This document shows positions 45,513-60,436 of a stretch of 64,000 bases of DNA, in pieces; position 1 is the first letter of the stretch, and every line of letters begins with the position of its first letter. Under the pieces are notes generated by a model, which was not told the origin of the DNA, searched no databases, and saw only the letters and a program-made list of their open reading frames with translations. The position numbers and the translations under genes were made by a program. Source of the stretch: Siphlonurus alternatus. Taxonomy: Eukaryota > Arthropoda > Insecta > Ephemeroptera > Siphlonuridae. The stretch is taken from assembly GCA_949825025.1 (NCBI GenBank), contig OX463782.1:2677501-2741500 (forward strand), in the 5' to 3' direction.

Positions 45513-46740
45513 TAGCGACGTGATGAAAGAACCACCCATAGAGAGACACGTACGTTGCCAAACTGTCACTCATGTAGCAGGAAGCATTCCGGCATTTTAT
45601 GAAAACTACAACACCTACAAAATATGCATTTTTATTGGACCATATTTTTATGGAGGGCCTCGATCGTGTTGTCAATTTGATTGAACCTCTTTAACTTTCT
45701 ATATATATTTTACAAAACTATGACGTCACAGTGTTTTTGTAGCTTGTAGCTTGATTTTTATCGGCTTAAAAAAAATGGATAGTAATTATTTTTACTCAAA
45801 AGGTACTATATTGCTCAAATTTGTATTGCAGAATTCTCAAAATTTAGAAATTTCAAATACAACTCTAAAACTGCCAATTTTTAATAATACATAGAAATGC
45901 AGAAAATATTTCAAATCGGGTTATTTCCAACTGTTTTTTTTTTTTTTTTTTTGTATTCTCTATTCGAATAAACATGTCCAATCCGGCTATGTTAAAAGTA
46001 TAGTAATTTTGATTTGTATATTTTGTATTTATTTATTACACGTAAAGAACCTTGCGTTACATAGTGTTTACATTGCTAATACCTATAATAAGAACATTTT
46101 TAATAGGATTAAACATAGATTTACATATAAATATCATCATGAAATTGCATTTTTTACTAAAATTCAAACAGAGTGCACTCATATACAAGTACAAGTAAGC
46201 TTTTGTGATGATATGTGTACATTTTATATTACATGCTAACTGCATGTAAAATAAAGTAATGTCATAAAAGTATGAAGTAAAAAAGTGTGTTTCATTTGAA
46301 TGTTAATAAGATACACTTTCATCAACAAAACAATCCCAAAGGAAATGGTCTTAAGTACAAAATTTGAGCTATAATAACGTGACTTTTAAATGAACATACA
46401 TTATTTGCACTCATTTTCATGTTAATGTACTAAAAAAAAGTTGTAATTCCGGTTATTTCTGGTACGACTCTCTGGTTGGTTGAGTTGAATTTATTTTCTA
46501 GTTCTATTTTTACTCACTAAGAGGATAACGAAAATAAACGACTTTTCTAACTCGCTGTATGACTGTGACATGATGTTATTAATTTAAATTTTCTGAGAGC
46601 CACTGTTGATGTTGTATTCAAGGATAATGGAGTGAAAAGGATGACTTATTTTTAAGTCAACTTTCATGACAATTTTCTTATTGCATTTTCTGACAGAGGA
46701 CCTCGAGTTATGTATTGTGCATATTTTTTCAATTTCCTTT
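45513..46740. other. Intergenic DNA, no gene seen
   Basis: AT-rich, with a poly-T run near 45935-45952. Confidence 0.5.
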
Positions 46741-46754
46741 TTTTTTTTTTTTTT

Positions 46755-46930
46755 AACCCTCAAACATCGTGCTGCAAAACGCTGTGACGTCATAGTCATG
46801 CATATATTTAACACACAAACATTATAAGGAAAAACGATAAATGACAATGACATCACAGGGTATTTCCCTCACTTTTGAGATTGTTAAAGGATTAAAAAAA
46901 ATCTGAGAAAAAATTGAAAATATATAACTC
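46755..46930 (+). repeat. Dispersed repeat shared with 62295-62470
   Basis: AACCCTCAAACATCGTGCTG, CAAAACGCTG, AAGGAAAAACGATAAATGAC, AATGACATCACAGG and TCACTTTTGAG all recur in the same order near 62295. It contains one TGACGTCA. Confidence 0.65.
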
Positions 46931-46950
46931 GAGGCTATCCAAAATTTACC

Positions 46951-47190
46951 GAGCAGTGTAGGCACATTGGTTGCGCGCCCGCCTCGCATGAGGAAGGTTG
47001 CGGGTTCGAATCCCGGTCTAGGTTGAGATATTTTTATCACTTTTCCGGGGTTTGGACAAGTGCCCTGCATTCGGGAGGTGCATCTTTAATAGGGTGTATA
47101 ATGGGCTTCCCGCTATACAGATTTCCATCATGGTTTCCTGTAGCTAATATGCTAAATGGCGGGAAGTTTGAATTATAAGGGCATGTCGGG
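46951..47190 (+). mobile_element. tRNA-derived SINE
   Basis: The head GTGTAGGCACATTGGTTGCG, CGCCCGCCTCGCATGAGGAA, GGTTGCGGGTTCGAATCCCG reads as a tRNA-like sequence: A-box-like TAGGCACATTGG and a perfect B box GGTTCGAATCC (47003-47013). The acceptor stem does not pair, so it is a SINE head, not a tRNA gene. The body to about 47190 is unrelated to tRNA; the exact end is uncertain. Confidence 0.75.
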
Positions 47191-47930
47191 CATGTCCACT
47201 CGTATTCGTACAATACTAGCTGTTGTTAAGTTTAAATGCTTACGCCGGAATATGCTGTAGTAAGCTAATATTGTAAATAAACTAAAAAGTAAAAAATATG
47301 CAATAAAAAAATCGTAAAGATTGTCAATTGCCGCCATATCGTTTCCCAGTGACGTCATCGCGTCATGTTTTAGGAGCCCATTTTATTGGCCAGCTCCTCT
47401 TAACTGATTATCGCTAAATTCGTTGACGAACAGTTCCGAAGTTTGACGAAAATAGACGAAGATCACTTTTTCTATTTTCCATTCAAAACCATCCTCTCTT
47501 ATTCTATTATTCTTGATACATAGTTATTATATGATATTTTATAATATAAAAAAATCTGCTTGTTAAAATGCGCCGTTGAAAAATATCATTTAATCTAATT
47601 TATTTATATGAATAATTTAAACCAAGGTTGTGTTTTTCTAAGCTATAAATATATGTTTCAAAGCTGCATGGGCATTAACAACATGATAAAAACGTTAAAT
47701 TGTTGGCTCTATAAAAACTCACAACAGATTCTATGTTATTTATCTTGGCTTTAGATTAAGAATAAATAATATACCTGTACGATAAAAAAAGATGATAAAA
47801 CTGCTGGATGTTCAAATACCACCACCACATAAGAACTTACATATTTACATACGACTTACGTAAAGAAATCTGGATTTAACTTGCGTAACTCTGCAGAGGA
47901 AATTTTAAACTGATGACTCTATAGACTTTT
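47191..47930. other. Intergenic DNA, no gene seen
   Basis: Holds CGCCATATCGTTTCCCAGTG next to TGACGTCA (47350) but no coding segment. Confidence 0.5.
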
Positions 47931-48190
47931 TTAAAGGGTAAAGTAACACGCCCAATGTTAGAAAAAAAAAACATGAAAATTATAAAAAAAAAAAAGTCCT
48001 CTTCTACATCCCCTATCAGTAGCTAAAATGTCAGGTATACAAATTCGAGCCATAGTTTTTGAGTTATGAATTTGTGTACCTGATATTTTAGCTACTGATA
48101 GGGGATGTAGAGGAGAACATTTTAACTTTTTTTTCACAATTTTTATGTGTGGGATTTTTTTTAACATAGGAAGCTTTACCTTACCCTTAA
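47931..48190. mobile_element. Foldback MITE, family A copy 4 (short form)
   Basis: TTAAAGGGTAAAGTAACACG to AGCTTTACCTTACCCTTAA. Arms TACATCCCCTATCAGTAGCT and its complement; about 260 bp, shorter centre than the other copies. Confidence 0.88.
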
Positions 48191-48305
48191 AAGTAACAAA
48201 ATAATAATTACATTACAAATTTGCAAAAAGCACAGTCCATTGTTTTCATAGTCATCATAAATTTCATTGTTGTTTGGTTGAAATATTTTTTTTGTGTATT
48301 TTGAT

Positions 48306-50219
<1,914 letters not shown>

Positions 50220-50385
50220 GACATTTTTTTGTATTTTTTTTTTTCAACGATCAGACTTGCATACGTCTGTAGGTAGGAGTAACTTGCTGAGTAACAGGCG
50301 GTGCGTCACATACGACACCTGCCCAGCTAGCTCCTACCTACAGACTTATGTAAATCTGATCGATGCAAAAAAATAAAAAAAAGTC
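50220..50385. repeat. Hairpin element
   Basis: GATCAGACTTGCATACGTCT, GTAGGTAGGAG pairs with CTCCTACCTACAGACTTATG, TAAATCTGATC; outer edges GACATTTTTTT / AAAAAAAAGTC. Confidence 0.75.
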
Positions 50386-50540
50386 CGACACGACGTTCGG
50401 CCCTTCCTGTCTTATATTCCTATAAATTTGCTTTAAACTACAGATAACCAAAATGTTAGGAGCAAAAGGATCCATGTGAATACAAAGGGATATTGTTTGT
50501 GCAAAATAGAGTTACATGCTTTGTGACCTTATTAATAGCA

Positions 50541-50875
50541 ATGGACAACATACATGAAAAAAATTTAAGGCAGAAATGAATAGAGGGTACCAAATTATGC
50601 TACTCTGAATTCTTTCAGATTTTTTTGAGACCCAGAACTATTTTTAAATAATTATTGAAAGTGCGGCCACGCCCCCTGGAGGCGTCAATAGGCGTCCAGT
50701 CTCTATCCTTTTTATTAAGGCTGCAGGGGTGCCAACTGAAATCACAGGACTTTCAATAATTATTGAAAAATAGTTCCGGGTCTCAAAAATATCTGAAAAA
50801 ATTCAGAGTAGCATAATTTGGTACCATCTATTCATTTCTGCAATAAAACTTTGTCATACAATGTATGTTGTCCAT
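50541..50875. mobile_element. Inverted-repeat MITE, family C copy 4
   Basis: Perfect 15-bp ends ATGGACAACATACAT / ATGTATGTTGTCCAT, the best preserved in the window. Core GCGGCCACGCCCCCTGGAGG, GTCAATAGGCGTCC shared with copy 3. Confidence 0.92.
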
Positions 50876-52285
50876 TATACTGTGTCACGTGGTCTGAAAT
50901 CATTTTATAATCCGTTCATTATATTAAAATAATTGCATGATAAATAATATTCATAAATTTTAACCACATTTATGAATTATTCATATTTAATTTTGTTTTA
51001 TAATTTTTTACCACGCTATCTTATAACTTTTTTAGCACCAAAAAACAAAGAGAGCTGCATAATACAACATGCCTAATATAAACATGCAAGCTAAGTTAAT
51101 TAATTAACTGCTATTTGTTTTTATGTTTTTCTTTGGATGCGGGTGGAAATTTATCATGCCCTCAAAGTGCTAATTAAGTAGATTCTGTACAACTTTTTAC
51201 CTTTTTTTATATGATAAAACCTTTTTAAATTTAATTTGATTTATTAATTGTTTGAATGGAGTCTGCTAATATAAATTTTGATTAACTTTAAGATTATAAG
51301 CCTTAAAATTTGAATATAACTTCATAAAAAATAACTTTATTTTTAGACTTATAGTCACTATAGAGTCCTATCAACTAAACCTAAAGGCAAATAATACAAA
51401 TTTACAATAAACCAGAGAGCAAAACTGAATAAACTGAGACATAATCAAAATAATTACATATGTACATTTTTAAAAATTAATGATATATGTATACACAAAA
51501 TTAATTTTTATTTGATTTATTTATTCAACTACTGGTTATACAAGTACAACATGGATCATGTCAATATAAAAAAAACAATAGGAAAATAAAACACAAACAA
51601 TTAAACAACAACAGCAACAATAACATATGTAATACTAAAAATAAGAAGAGGCACATGGAAAATAAAGAACTAAAAAATAACACTACACTTAATTAACTCT
51701 AAATACAATTTTTATGTAACAGATTTACTTAAAAAAAAATATGATGTTAAAAATTCTTAACGGCAGGTGTGAAACATAAAAACACCCGCCCTTGTGTTGA
51801 AGTTAAAATGAAGTTAAAATTAAGTTAAATTAAGTTGAATTAAGTTGAATTAAGTTAAATTAAGTTCTTCTTTGGAACCCCTCGAGGTAGCTTCTCATGG
51901 GCACTTGAAAAAAAAATACTCAGTTTGTGTCGAGATTATAAATCACATCTTGGGTGTTTTATAGACCAACTGTAAAGCCATTTACTTCACATTATGTGCT
52001 ATAAAATGCAATTACCGTTTTATACAAAGAACATTTTGTAGTTTTTTTTTCTCGAGTTAACACGCAAAAAGACAAAAGGTCATCGTTTGTAGTTGAATAT
52101 TTAATTAACATGACTAGAATTAACTACTAATTTTATCCAATTACATCGTTTGTACTTTGTATAGTGAGATTATGTAATGGTAATGAACTATGATAATTAC
52201 AAAAGCTTAGGTAGAAGTAAAGGTGTTTTAAAATTATAAACATGTATTTTCTTGCGTTATAATCAGGAATCTTAAATTTAAGGTG
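50876..52285. other. AT-rich intergenic DNA
   Basis: No gene seen; a short tandem repeat lies at 51799-51866. Confidence 0.5.
51799..51866. repeat. 10-bp tandem repeat (TTAAGTTGAA type)
   Basis: About six imperfect units of TAAGTTGAAT / TAAGTTAAAT in a row. Confidence 0.85.
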
Positions 52286-52293
52286 GTTTTACA

Positions 52294-52478
52294 CAGGGGC
52301 GGATCCAGCTCGCGGCTCGGGGGGGGGGGAGGGGCGGTGCTCTATCCCGCAATATTAAAATTTAGAATGGGAGGGGGGTGATGTGTTGGGGGTGGTAACA
52401 CCTTCAATATATTTTGGGGAGGGGGGGCGATCGCCCCCATCGCCCCCCCCCCCCCCCCCTTGGATCCTCCGCGCCTGT
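52294..52478. mobile_element. hAT-type MITE, family K copy 2, with 8-bp target duplication
   Basis: Starts CAGGGGCGGATCCAG and ends GGATCCTCCGCGCCTGT, with poly-G and poly-C in the arms. Flanked by GTTTTACA at 52286-52293 and 52479-52486. Confidence 0.92.
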
Positions 52479-52486
52479 GTTTTACA

Positions 52487-54329
52487 TTGAGCGATTTTTA
52501 GTGGCGTGATTTTTGTTGCGGATATAATTTGAATTCGTATGATAATGCAATGAAAAAATATTGTTGAGCTTGAATTTTGATACTTCTTTTCAAGAATATA
52601 GCCGCTATAGTGCATGTTGCATACAATGCACTAGATTTGCATCATGCATGCAAATGCATCTAAAAAAAAAAACACATAAGTAAATAATGAGCGATTTTCA
52701 GCATGCAATAAATATAAAAGCGTAAGTACGTAAGTTACGAAACTTTCGGAAATTTTTAGACGTCTACTCTCGCCTGTTAGAATAAATTTAAAAAAATGTT
52801 AACCCTTGACCTACGTAGACAAAAAAGGGGGTCCATTGACTGGTAATAAACTTGAATCGATACCAATTTTCTTATTATTTCATTACGAGTATATTGTGCA
52901 ATTCTTCCCCTCACGATACACAATGTTAGTCATTATTTAAGCTATTAATTATTAAAAATTTCTTGAGCCATGACAGATATCATGTTACACGCACGTGTAT
53001 TAAGCTATCAAAACTTTATACCCTTTGATAAATTACGATTCTTTCATCGCATACTCATTTTTTTATACACATCACGAATAAGTTAGCCAATATTGTACTT
53101 AATATTAGCAATCTCATGAATATTTATAAAACATTTACATTCTTGAATAAATCTAGATCAAAATTATTCTTGTCTGCAGAAACTTTTCAACAAGAGTTCA
53201 TGAATATGCAAGCAGTTTGCGTCAAAAATATTCCAAATATTAATGTTTGACTCTCTTTACGAAGACGTTTTCGATATGCTAATTTTTATTTGAATATTTT
53301 ATAACTTTTTGTTTTACGATGAATTAAACTTGTACTTGACTTAATTTATGCCAGACTAATTGAAATGAAAAGTTGAAAATATGTTTTTAATGATTTAGTA
53401 ATTTTATATATATACACTTTCAAATTTGTTTTAATTTACATGTTTGAAAGCAATGTCAAGCGAAGAAAAGTGATGTGAGAAAAGCGCATTTGCCTCAATT
53501 TCATATGGCGGCCATGTTGGTGTTAAAATCACTCCCTTTGGCAAGAGAATAGAGGAAAAATTCCGAGTCTCTGATTGGCTACGACACGCGATTTTCACGC
53601 TCGACATCACTCCATAAAAATTCAAGGTATATTCGATTCGATACGATACGCAGGCAGTGTACGACTCCCCACCTTACGGTTAAAAAAGTAATTGACAAAG
53701 ACTGATTCAGTGCGAATTTTCTCAAATTTCACTTTTTATGTGTGTTTATATTTTTAATATAAAACCTAAAAAATGTGATTTTACGAAAAAATAGAATATT
53801 ATTTATTTTTCTTATTTCAACGACAAGGAATCTCTAACTCGACACAACACAGGTGGTCATTAACAAACTTTAGTCCAATTTGATGTAAAAATCACTTCTC
53901 AAAAGGAATCCCACAGATCAAGCGCGGATACGAAAATAAAAGTCAAAGATGTCATGTCAGATCTTAGATATATAATAAATATTACGTAATCTTATTTGCA
54001 TACAGGAGTGTGTTTCCTTTGCCAGAATTTCAAATGTCAAGAAACTATTACCCCCACCCTCCCTTATATGAATTATTAATTATGTTGGCTTTACTGTAAC
54101 CAGAAACCCAAATAGCATTTTAATTAAATCATTCATAATTAAATGGTAAATATTTAAGCAGTTACTTAGTATGGCATCAACAATATAGAGGTATTATTAT
54201 AACAACATCACCTTTTTTTTTACATGTAATACAGTCACGTAAATAAAACTAATGGAAGGCTAAAAAAAAAAAAGGTTATAAATCAAATAAAGTATAGTAT
54301 ATTATATAGTAATATCGTCGAGACTAGAT
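52487..54329. other. Intergenic DNA, no gene seen
   Basis: AT-rich. A less AT-rich patch at 53500-53600 holds ATGGCGGCCAT and GATTGGCT, but no promoter layout or exon is evident. Confidence 0.45.
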
Positions 54330-54709
54330 TTAAGGTAGAGTAACTTCGATCAGCTGTTTGACATAGTCCTCTTTGATTAACATGCAAACCTTAGCAAATT
54401 CACAAAATTCTGAAATTTTTTTAAGTGCCTAAAAGCCATAAAAAAAGTTTCAAAACAATTTAACGAGCCGATTTTGTTTAATTAAGTTTTTAGTTTGTTT
54501 CTCCATGAGAAAGCCCTATGCTACAAATTAAATTAATTAATTAAAAAAAATCGGCTCGTTAAATTGTTTTGAAATTTTTTATATGGCTTTTAAGCATTAA
54601 AATCTGCCTCTCAAAATAAATTTCAGAATTTTTGTGAATTTTCTAAGATTTACATGTTAAATCAAAGGGGACTACGTCGAACAGCTGATTGGCGTTATCT
54701 CTACCTTAA
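54330..54709. mobile_element. Foldback MITE, family B copy 3 (TTAA-flanked)
   Basis: TTAAGGTAGAGTAACTTCGA to GCGTTATCTCTACCTTAA. Arms TTAACATGCAAACCTTAGCA and TTTAACGAGCCGATTTT with their complements. The best preserved member, about 380 bp. Confidence 0.9.
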
Positions 54710-54776
54710 AGAGATTGTATGTTATCGCTCTTTCTTGTTCTTTCTCACTTTGTCTCTCTCTTTATTTCTCTCCCAT

Positions 54777-54786
<10 letters not shown>

Positions 54787-54860
<74 letters not shown>
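54787..54860. repeat. (TC)n microsatellite, about 74 bp
   Basis: Uninterrupted TC units next to a looser T/C-rich tract beginning near 54728. Confidence 0.97.
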
Positions 54861-54865
<5 letters not shown>

Positions 54866-56848
54866 GTAAACACGCTCTTAAATTTGACTTCTTTGAACTA
54901 AGTTACTTTACTGTAAAGGATCAAACCCTTTTTGGATTTTATAGCCAATGTGGGCTACACACACCCATGCACAGCAAAATGTTGTATATTGGTTTTATAT
55001 CGACGTGATGAGAATGGTAAAAAAAAAGTCTCTTGAGTAAAAAGATATATTTTCATTGCGATTTTACAATCAATCTTTGCCCCATGGCATATCAATCATG
55101 AATTGATTTCAATTTTAAACTACGTACTTTTTGGTGATGTAAAAAAAAAATATATGATTGAATAAAATAACAAATTTATGATGATATACTACAATTGATG
55201 GTTGATAAAGCGAAAATAGAAAATTGTTATATAATACATTTTTTTATCCTATATTTGCAGTTATATATAGCAGTAATTGTATGGCTTTGTTAACGATGAA
55301 TAATGTATTATAATGAAATATATTCAATAATAAAATATATATATGGAATATATTATATAAATTATTGCATGTCATTAGTATAATAATAAATTAATAATTA
55401 TAAATTAATAAGGTAAAAATAGGTCAAATCTATAATCTCAACACCTTAATTTACATTCACTATCTTAATTATCTCATCGTCTGTCTCACAAAGAGATATG
55501 ACCACAGGTGTAATTATTATTATTTGTTTATGAATGTGGTTCTAAACAGCATAATAATAATATTAATTTAATATGTTAAGTATTGTAAACTCTCACTTGT
55601 TAGATTGTATATATGTATTTGTAAAAATGCTAATTCTTAAAATTGAAATGTAATCTGTATAATAATAATTTCTAGTAAATAAAAAAATTAAAAGAAAAAA
55701 AAGACTCACAAAAAAAACTCATAGAAAAATTTGCAAAGAATTTCTTGTCATTTATTTTGAACACAAAAATATACTCGTATAAAGAATATCAGATTATAAT
55801 AACTCTAAAAAAATATGATGGCTTGGAATGAAAATATAATATATTTGTTTTTGTATTATTTTGTTCAGATAGTGTCAACATACTTTGCTTACAAAAATAA
55901 CTTCAGACCGTCATGGCACTTTGTTTACGTAAACATTGAATAAATAATGTAAACTTATTTTTTATTTATGTAAACTTGTTGAAATGTCAAGATATTCGCC
56001 GGGAGGTTAGGCAACTTGTTCTACGTGAATACGGAGCGGGTTACATAATGTATCAGGGGCAGTGCTGCTGTGATGAAATACATTTCTTTTAGTAACAGAA
56101 AACAGAAAAATCAACACATTTTTTTAATTTATTAAAATAATATTTCATAAGCTAGAATACTGTACATATTACATAGCTGAAATAAGATACAAAAGTAATC
56201 AAATTATTACACCATGTCTTCATCTTGAACACATTGCATAATATTCCCCTGATAAAAAAGATAGATAATATGTAACAATAACAAATAATGTAATCAGAAA
56301 AAGAAGTATACATTGTTTTCTATTTGTGGACATTATCACACCGTCACAAGCAGAGTATTGAATTTAAATACATGTACAGAGCTTTTCTTCTCACCTCGTT
56401 GACAATTGCAAATCTGCATTTCTTTGTCTCTGCAGTCTCAGCAAAGGAGACACAGAAAACCTTTTTACTGTCTGTACGTGACACTAAAAGCTTTTCTGTG
56501 AGATTGCAATCGTGTCTAGACCCTCTTGCAAATTTCGTAACTCGTGCTCGTAATGTACAGTTACGGTAAATAAGAATGGGACACTTGCTATTCGTGAGTG
56601 ATGATTTGACAACACTGTTAGATTTCATGTGAAGTGACTCACAATCGTTTCCTCAGAATCCAACTGGCCAAAATAATAGCCACTCAGTACTCACTATTGA
56701 TGGCTACTATGTCTTTCATGCGCGCTAACAATTGTAAGTGTGCTAGTTTTACTTTTAGAGACTTCGTTTTAAATCGGATCAAGTAAAGAAAATGCAAAGG
56801 AGATCGTAGAGGTAGATTGAGTGTGTTGTCGTTTGTATTGTGAGAAGT
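54861..56848. other. Intergenic DNA, no gene seen
   Basis: AT-rich. Overlapping open frames on both strands at 56324-56628 have no recognisable motif, start context or splice layout, so I do not call a gene. Confidence 0.45.
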
Positions 56849-57124
56849 CCCGAGTGAAATAATTTTCAAATTTTATTCACTAGTAACGTCTTTCCTCTAG
56901 TCTTTTTTCTCCAATTTTGCACCATTTTAGAGAAAAAAAGAGGAGAAAAGACGAGATTACGTCTTCTTTCCTCTTATTGAGCATGAAATACTAGAAGAAT
57001 TGTGTATTTTTCATCCTAATTTTCATCAAGGAAGAAATAAGAGGTATTTATGATTTAAAAAGACGTAATAAGATTAGGTTTAGACATATAAATGATAATT
57101 TGAAGACGTAATTTTTCAACCAGG
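56849..57124 (-). repeat. MITE family E, copy 3
   Basis: CCCGAGTGAAATAATTTTCA to GACGTAATTTTTCAACCAGG; shares GATTAGGTTTAGACATATAA. Confidence 0.85.
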
Positions 57125-57581
57125 AGTTGTATTATACGAGCTCTTTAGTAGAGACCACTATCAATTGACTCTAATATTTAAATACTAAACTTTGATATGA
57201 TGATCTTAAATATTGAACAACGTAAAGAATGAGGGGAGGAGGGGGGCATACTAGCTCTTCACATTATAAAGTGGCCTTTTGAAGTTACTATGTAAATATC
57301 TGTGAATATTAAATAATTTCTTGAGTGCTCTATTGTGTATTTAATATTAAAAACTTGTTTTATGTTTGAATGTAATTTTTGTTCAATTTAGTTTTTTTTA
57401 TTTTATGTACACTAACAATGTTATATTATTTAATATTTTGAAGCATCATTGTGCTACGCTAGTAATAATTTAAACAAGTGTATGCCATTCCATTAAAAAT
57501 ATATTATGAATATTTTATATATTTTCTTATATTTAAGAGAATCACAATATTTTAAATAAAATAATTGGTGGTTTTGTCAAG

Positions 57582-57819
57582 CTCCAGTTGAAAAATTACG
57601 TCTTTAACACATCCTTTAACCGTCTAAACCTAATCTTATTACGTCTTTTTACCTAAAAACAAATGCGAAATGGAGACAATTTTTTTAACATTGCATGCTT
57701 ATTAAGAGGATAGAAAACGTAATCTCTTCTTTTTTCTTCTCAAAAATGGTGCAGAATAGGAGGAAAAAGACGAGGAGAGACGAAAAGTGAATAAAAGATG
57801 AAAATTATTTCAACTTGGG
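57582..57819 (+). repeat. MITE family E, copy 4
   Basis: CCAGTTGAAAAATTACGTCT to AAAATTATTTCAACTTGGG. Only 458 bp from copy 3 and in the opposite orientation. Confidence 0.88.
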
Positions 57820-58621
57820 AAGCATGGCACTGCCATATTAAGTTCCACTGCTATGGAAGTACCATATTATTATCACATACTGTCTGCATATAATATATAA
57901 TAATATATGGTGTCTGCTTGCCTACAGTATGAGAATATTACAGTGAAGCGTTTTAAAATAACGTCATTATATTTCTAGTGTATGTAGTAAAAAAATTGAC
58001 AAGAAACAATATGAGAAGTAAAATAAGGTTTGAAATATCTTGTTGTGTTACTACTTAGACATCCATTTGATAGCCCAGCTAAAGAAAAACAAATGTCGGT
58101 TAAAATAACAAGTTGTAAGTTAAAATGTAACATTTAATTTAGCCCGACATCTAAACTATAATTTCTTTTAGCAAATTATTTGAAACTCACATTTTCCTTT
58201 AGAACTTCTGTAGAGTTCACACAATCAAAAAAAATATAATGGGCTATAAGAATCGAAGTGGAAAAGAAAGTTATTTTTTAAATCCATAATTTTTTTTCTT
58301 TCTTTCTTTTGAAGCAATGATAAAGTAGTCGATTTATTGAAGAATATGATTTGGGATTCTAAAAATGCCAGCGATGTAGAATAAAATGGAGATCATATAT
58401 AATATTTTTTTTATTTTTTTTTTTTTATTTCATTGTTTATTACATGATATTGTACCAGCCAGGGATATACTCTCCCTGTCGGCCGCTACAGAATACATAT
58501 TGGTTCTTCAAGATTTTAAGAAACAAAAATTATAATTTTAACATAACCAATTTATAAATAAACATAATAATTTATATTTCAGCTATTATATCAGAAACGA
58601 AATGCACAAAAGAAAGTGAGA
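57820..58621. other. AT-rich intergenic DNA
   Basis: Nothing recognised; poly-T near 58405-58430. Confidence 0.5.
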
Positions 58622-58866
58622 CAAAACAAAATTCATAAATAATACTAAGGAAACTACTTCTCATAAAATCACCACTTTCATGATCATTATATGAAAGATT
58701 ATTTAGTACTATTATGAATTTAAACCATATTTGCTTTAGACAAAAAAGAAAATTCATGAATAATACTAACGAAACTACTTCTCATACAATCACCATGGCA
58801 CTTTCATGATCATTATATGAAAGATTATTTAGTACTATGATGAATTTTAACCATATCTGCTTTAAT
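58622..58866. repeat. Tandem duplication, period about 121 bp
   Basis: ACTTTCATGATCATTATATG, AAAGATTATTTAGTACTAT occurs twice, about 121 bp apart, with a few mismatches and a 4-bp insertion (CATGGC against C). No coding content. Confidence 0.9.
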
Positions 58867-59578
58867 CAATTACTCATTGTATTAAGACTATGCTACAATA
58901 TAATATTCACTTTAGACAATTTTTCATGTATCGTTAATTTTTGCTGCTATTATAAAACAGATTACGAAATTTGTGAGCTGAATATTTATACATACATTTA
59001 ATACATACATACATTTAATTTTAATGCTGAAATTCACATGAGTGCATGAGCGATAGATTAGCTATAATCCAGTCACTTTATCATTTCCTCCGGAAGTGTC
59101 AATTTGGTAACTATTCTGTTTGAAATTCAGTTTAAAATTTTATAAAATGAAGAATACTGACCTCTGCTTAAAAATGGCAACACTGAAATGTTAATAGCAA
59201 GGCTGGAAATTCTAAACTTCAGGGGGGATGTTATACAAATTGGAGTATATTTTGTCCCACGCAACCCATACTCCCTTGGGTATTCTTCTTCCCACGTTCA
59301 TCGTACAATAACAAAAAACATTGTTGTCAGCGAATGGAAATGCTGAAGAAAAACTAGACTGTTACATCAACAAAAATTGCCCCTTGAAGCGAGCCTGATG
59401 CTCCACTATGATAAACAAAATACCTTTTTTTTGTAATTTAATTAAAAGTCTCTTCAACTGAATTGTCTACTAAAATTGTTGATATTTACACTGTAAAAAA
59501 ATTACGTTAAAATAAATAAATGACAATTTTGTTATTGCTAAAAAATATTAAGACAAAAAATGATTTAAATTGAGAATA
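58867..59578. other. Intergenic DNA, no gene seen
   Basis: TTTCCTCCGGAAGTGTCAAT near 59088 resembles a family I arm. Confidence 0.45.
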
Positions 59579-60002
59579 TATAGAGGCTTCAAGTCAACTG
59601 ATTTTGCGGTGTTTCCACCGTTCTATCCAAACCTATGTAAAAAAAACTCAAAATTGCTCTTTTGGCAATTCAGAATTTTTTCAGATCAAAATAAGTTCTT
59701 AATTGATTCATCATCAGAAGAAATTCCTAAATGGGGAGGTAGGAGATGGTTTCAAATTAACAGCTTTAATATTTACTGGGACAAAATTCAAATTATCTCC
59801 ATTAAGTCACCATGTTAGAAAATTTGATTTTTTTTTATGTAAATATTAAAGCTGTTAATTTTAAACCTTCTCCTACCCCCACCCCCATATAGAGGGGGTG
59901 ATGATGATTTTGCTCTAGAAATATTTGTTTTTATTTTCCAAATTTTTTAACATCGTGGCTTAATGAAGAAATTTTTTTACCAGGGAACATTTGAAGCCTG
60001 TA
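59579..60002. repeat. Repeat family G, copy 3
   Basis: TATAGAGGCTTCAAGTCAAC to GGAACATTTGAAGCCTGTAT. Long inverted arms (CAGCTTTAATATTTAC / GTAAATATTAAAGCTG). Confidence 0.75.
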
Positions 60003-60436
60003 TATTCTGTTAAAATGCTGGGAAATAAATTCCAGTTTATTGATGACATATTATGTTTGATCATTGACTTTACAGCATAGGTGAATAACATCAACTAATT
60101 AAAATGGATTACTATATTAAATCAAACACATTACAAAACACAAACACAAATTCATTATTGTATATTGACATAGCTGCATCACATAATTCATATCATGCAT
60201 TTTATACATCTCTATGATGTCTCTATCAGTCATACATATATGGAATATTTACTTTATCAACTTAATTTATTACTTTATGTTCTAGAAAAAAATGAGCATT
60301 TTAATTTTCTACAGTAAACAACCTTCATTCGATTTTTTTTTTTTTTTATTTTATATTTGTATAGAGGATCACGTTCTGGATCCACGCCTGGTTGCAATAT
60401 CTCCAAATCCGAGGCCCTATCGTATCGATACATGGT
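60003..60436. other. Intergenic DNA with a hAT end fragment
   Basis: TCTGGATCCACGCCTG at 60375-60390 matches the right end of family K at 14303-14318. No left partner was found. Confidence 0.5.

Noticed and set aside
46951..47021. Functional tRNA gene
   Set aside because: The B box is perfect but the acceptor stem does not pair and a long body follows, so it is a SINE head.
54654..55008. Open frames encoding long Ser-Leu repeats
   Set aside because: They are translations of the CT microsatellite and its T/C-rich flank, not genes.
56324..56628. Overlapping open frames on both strands at 56.3-56.6 kb
   Set aside because: Balanced frames on both strands, no motif, no splice or promoter context.
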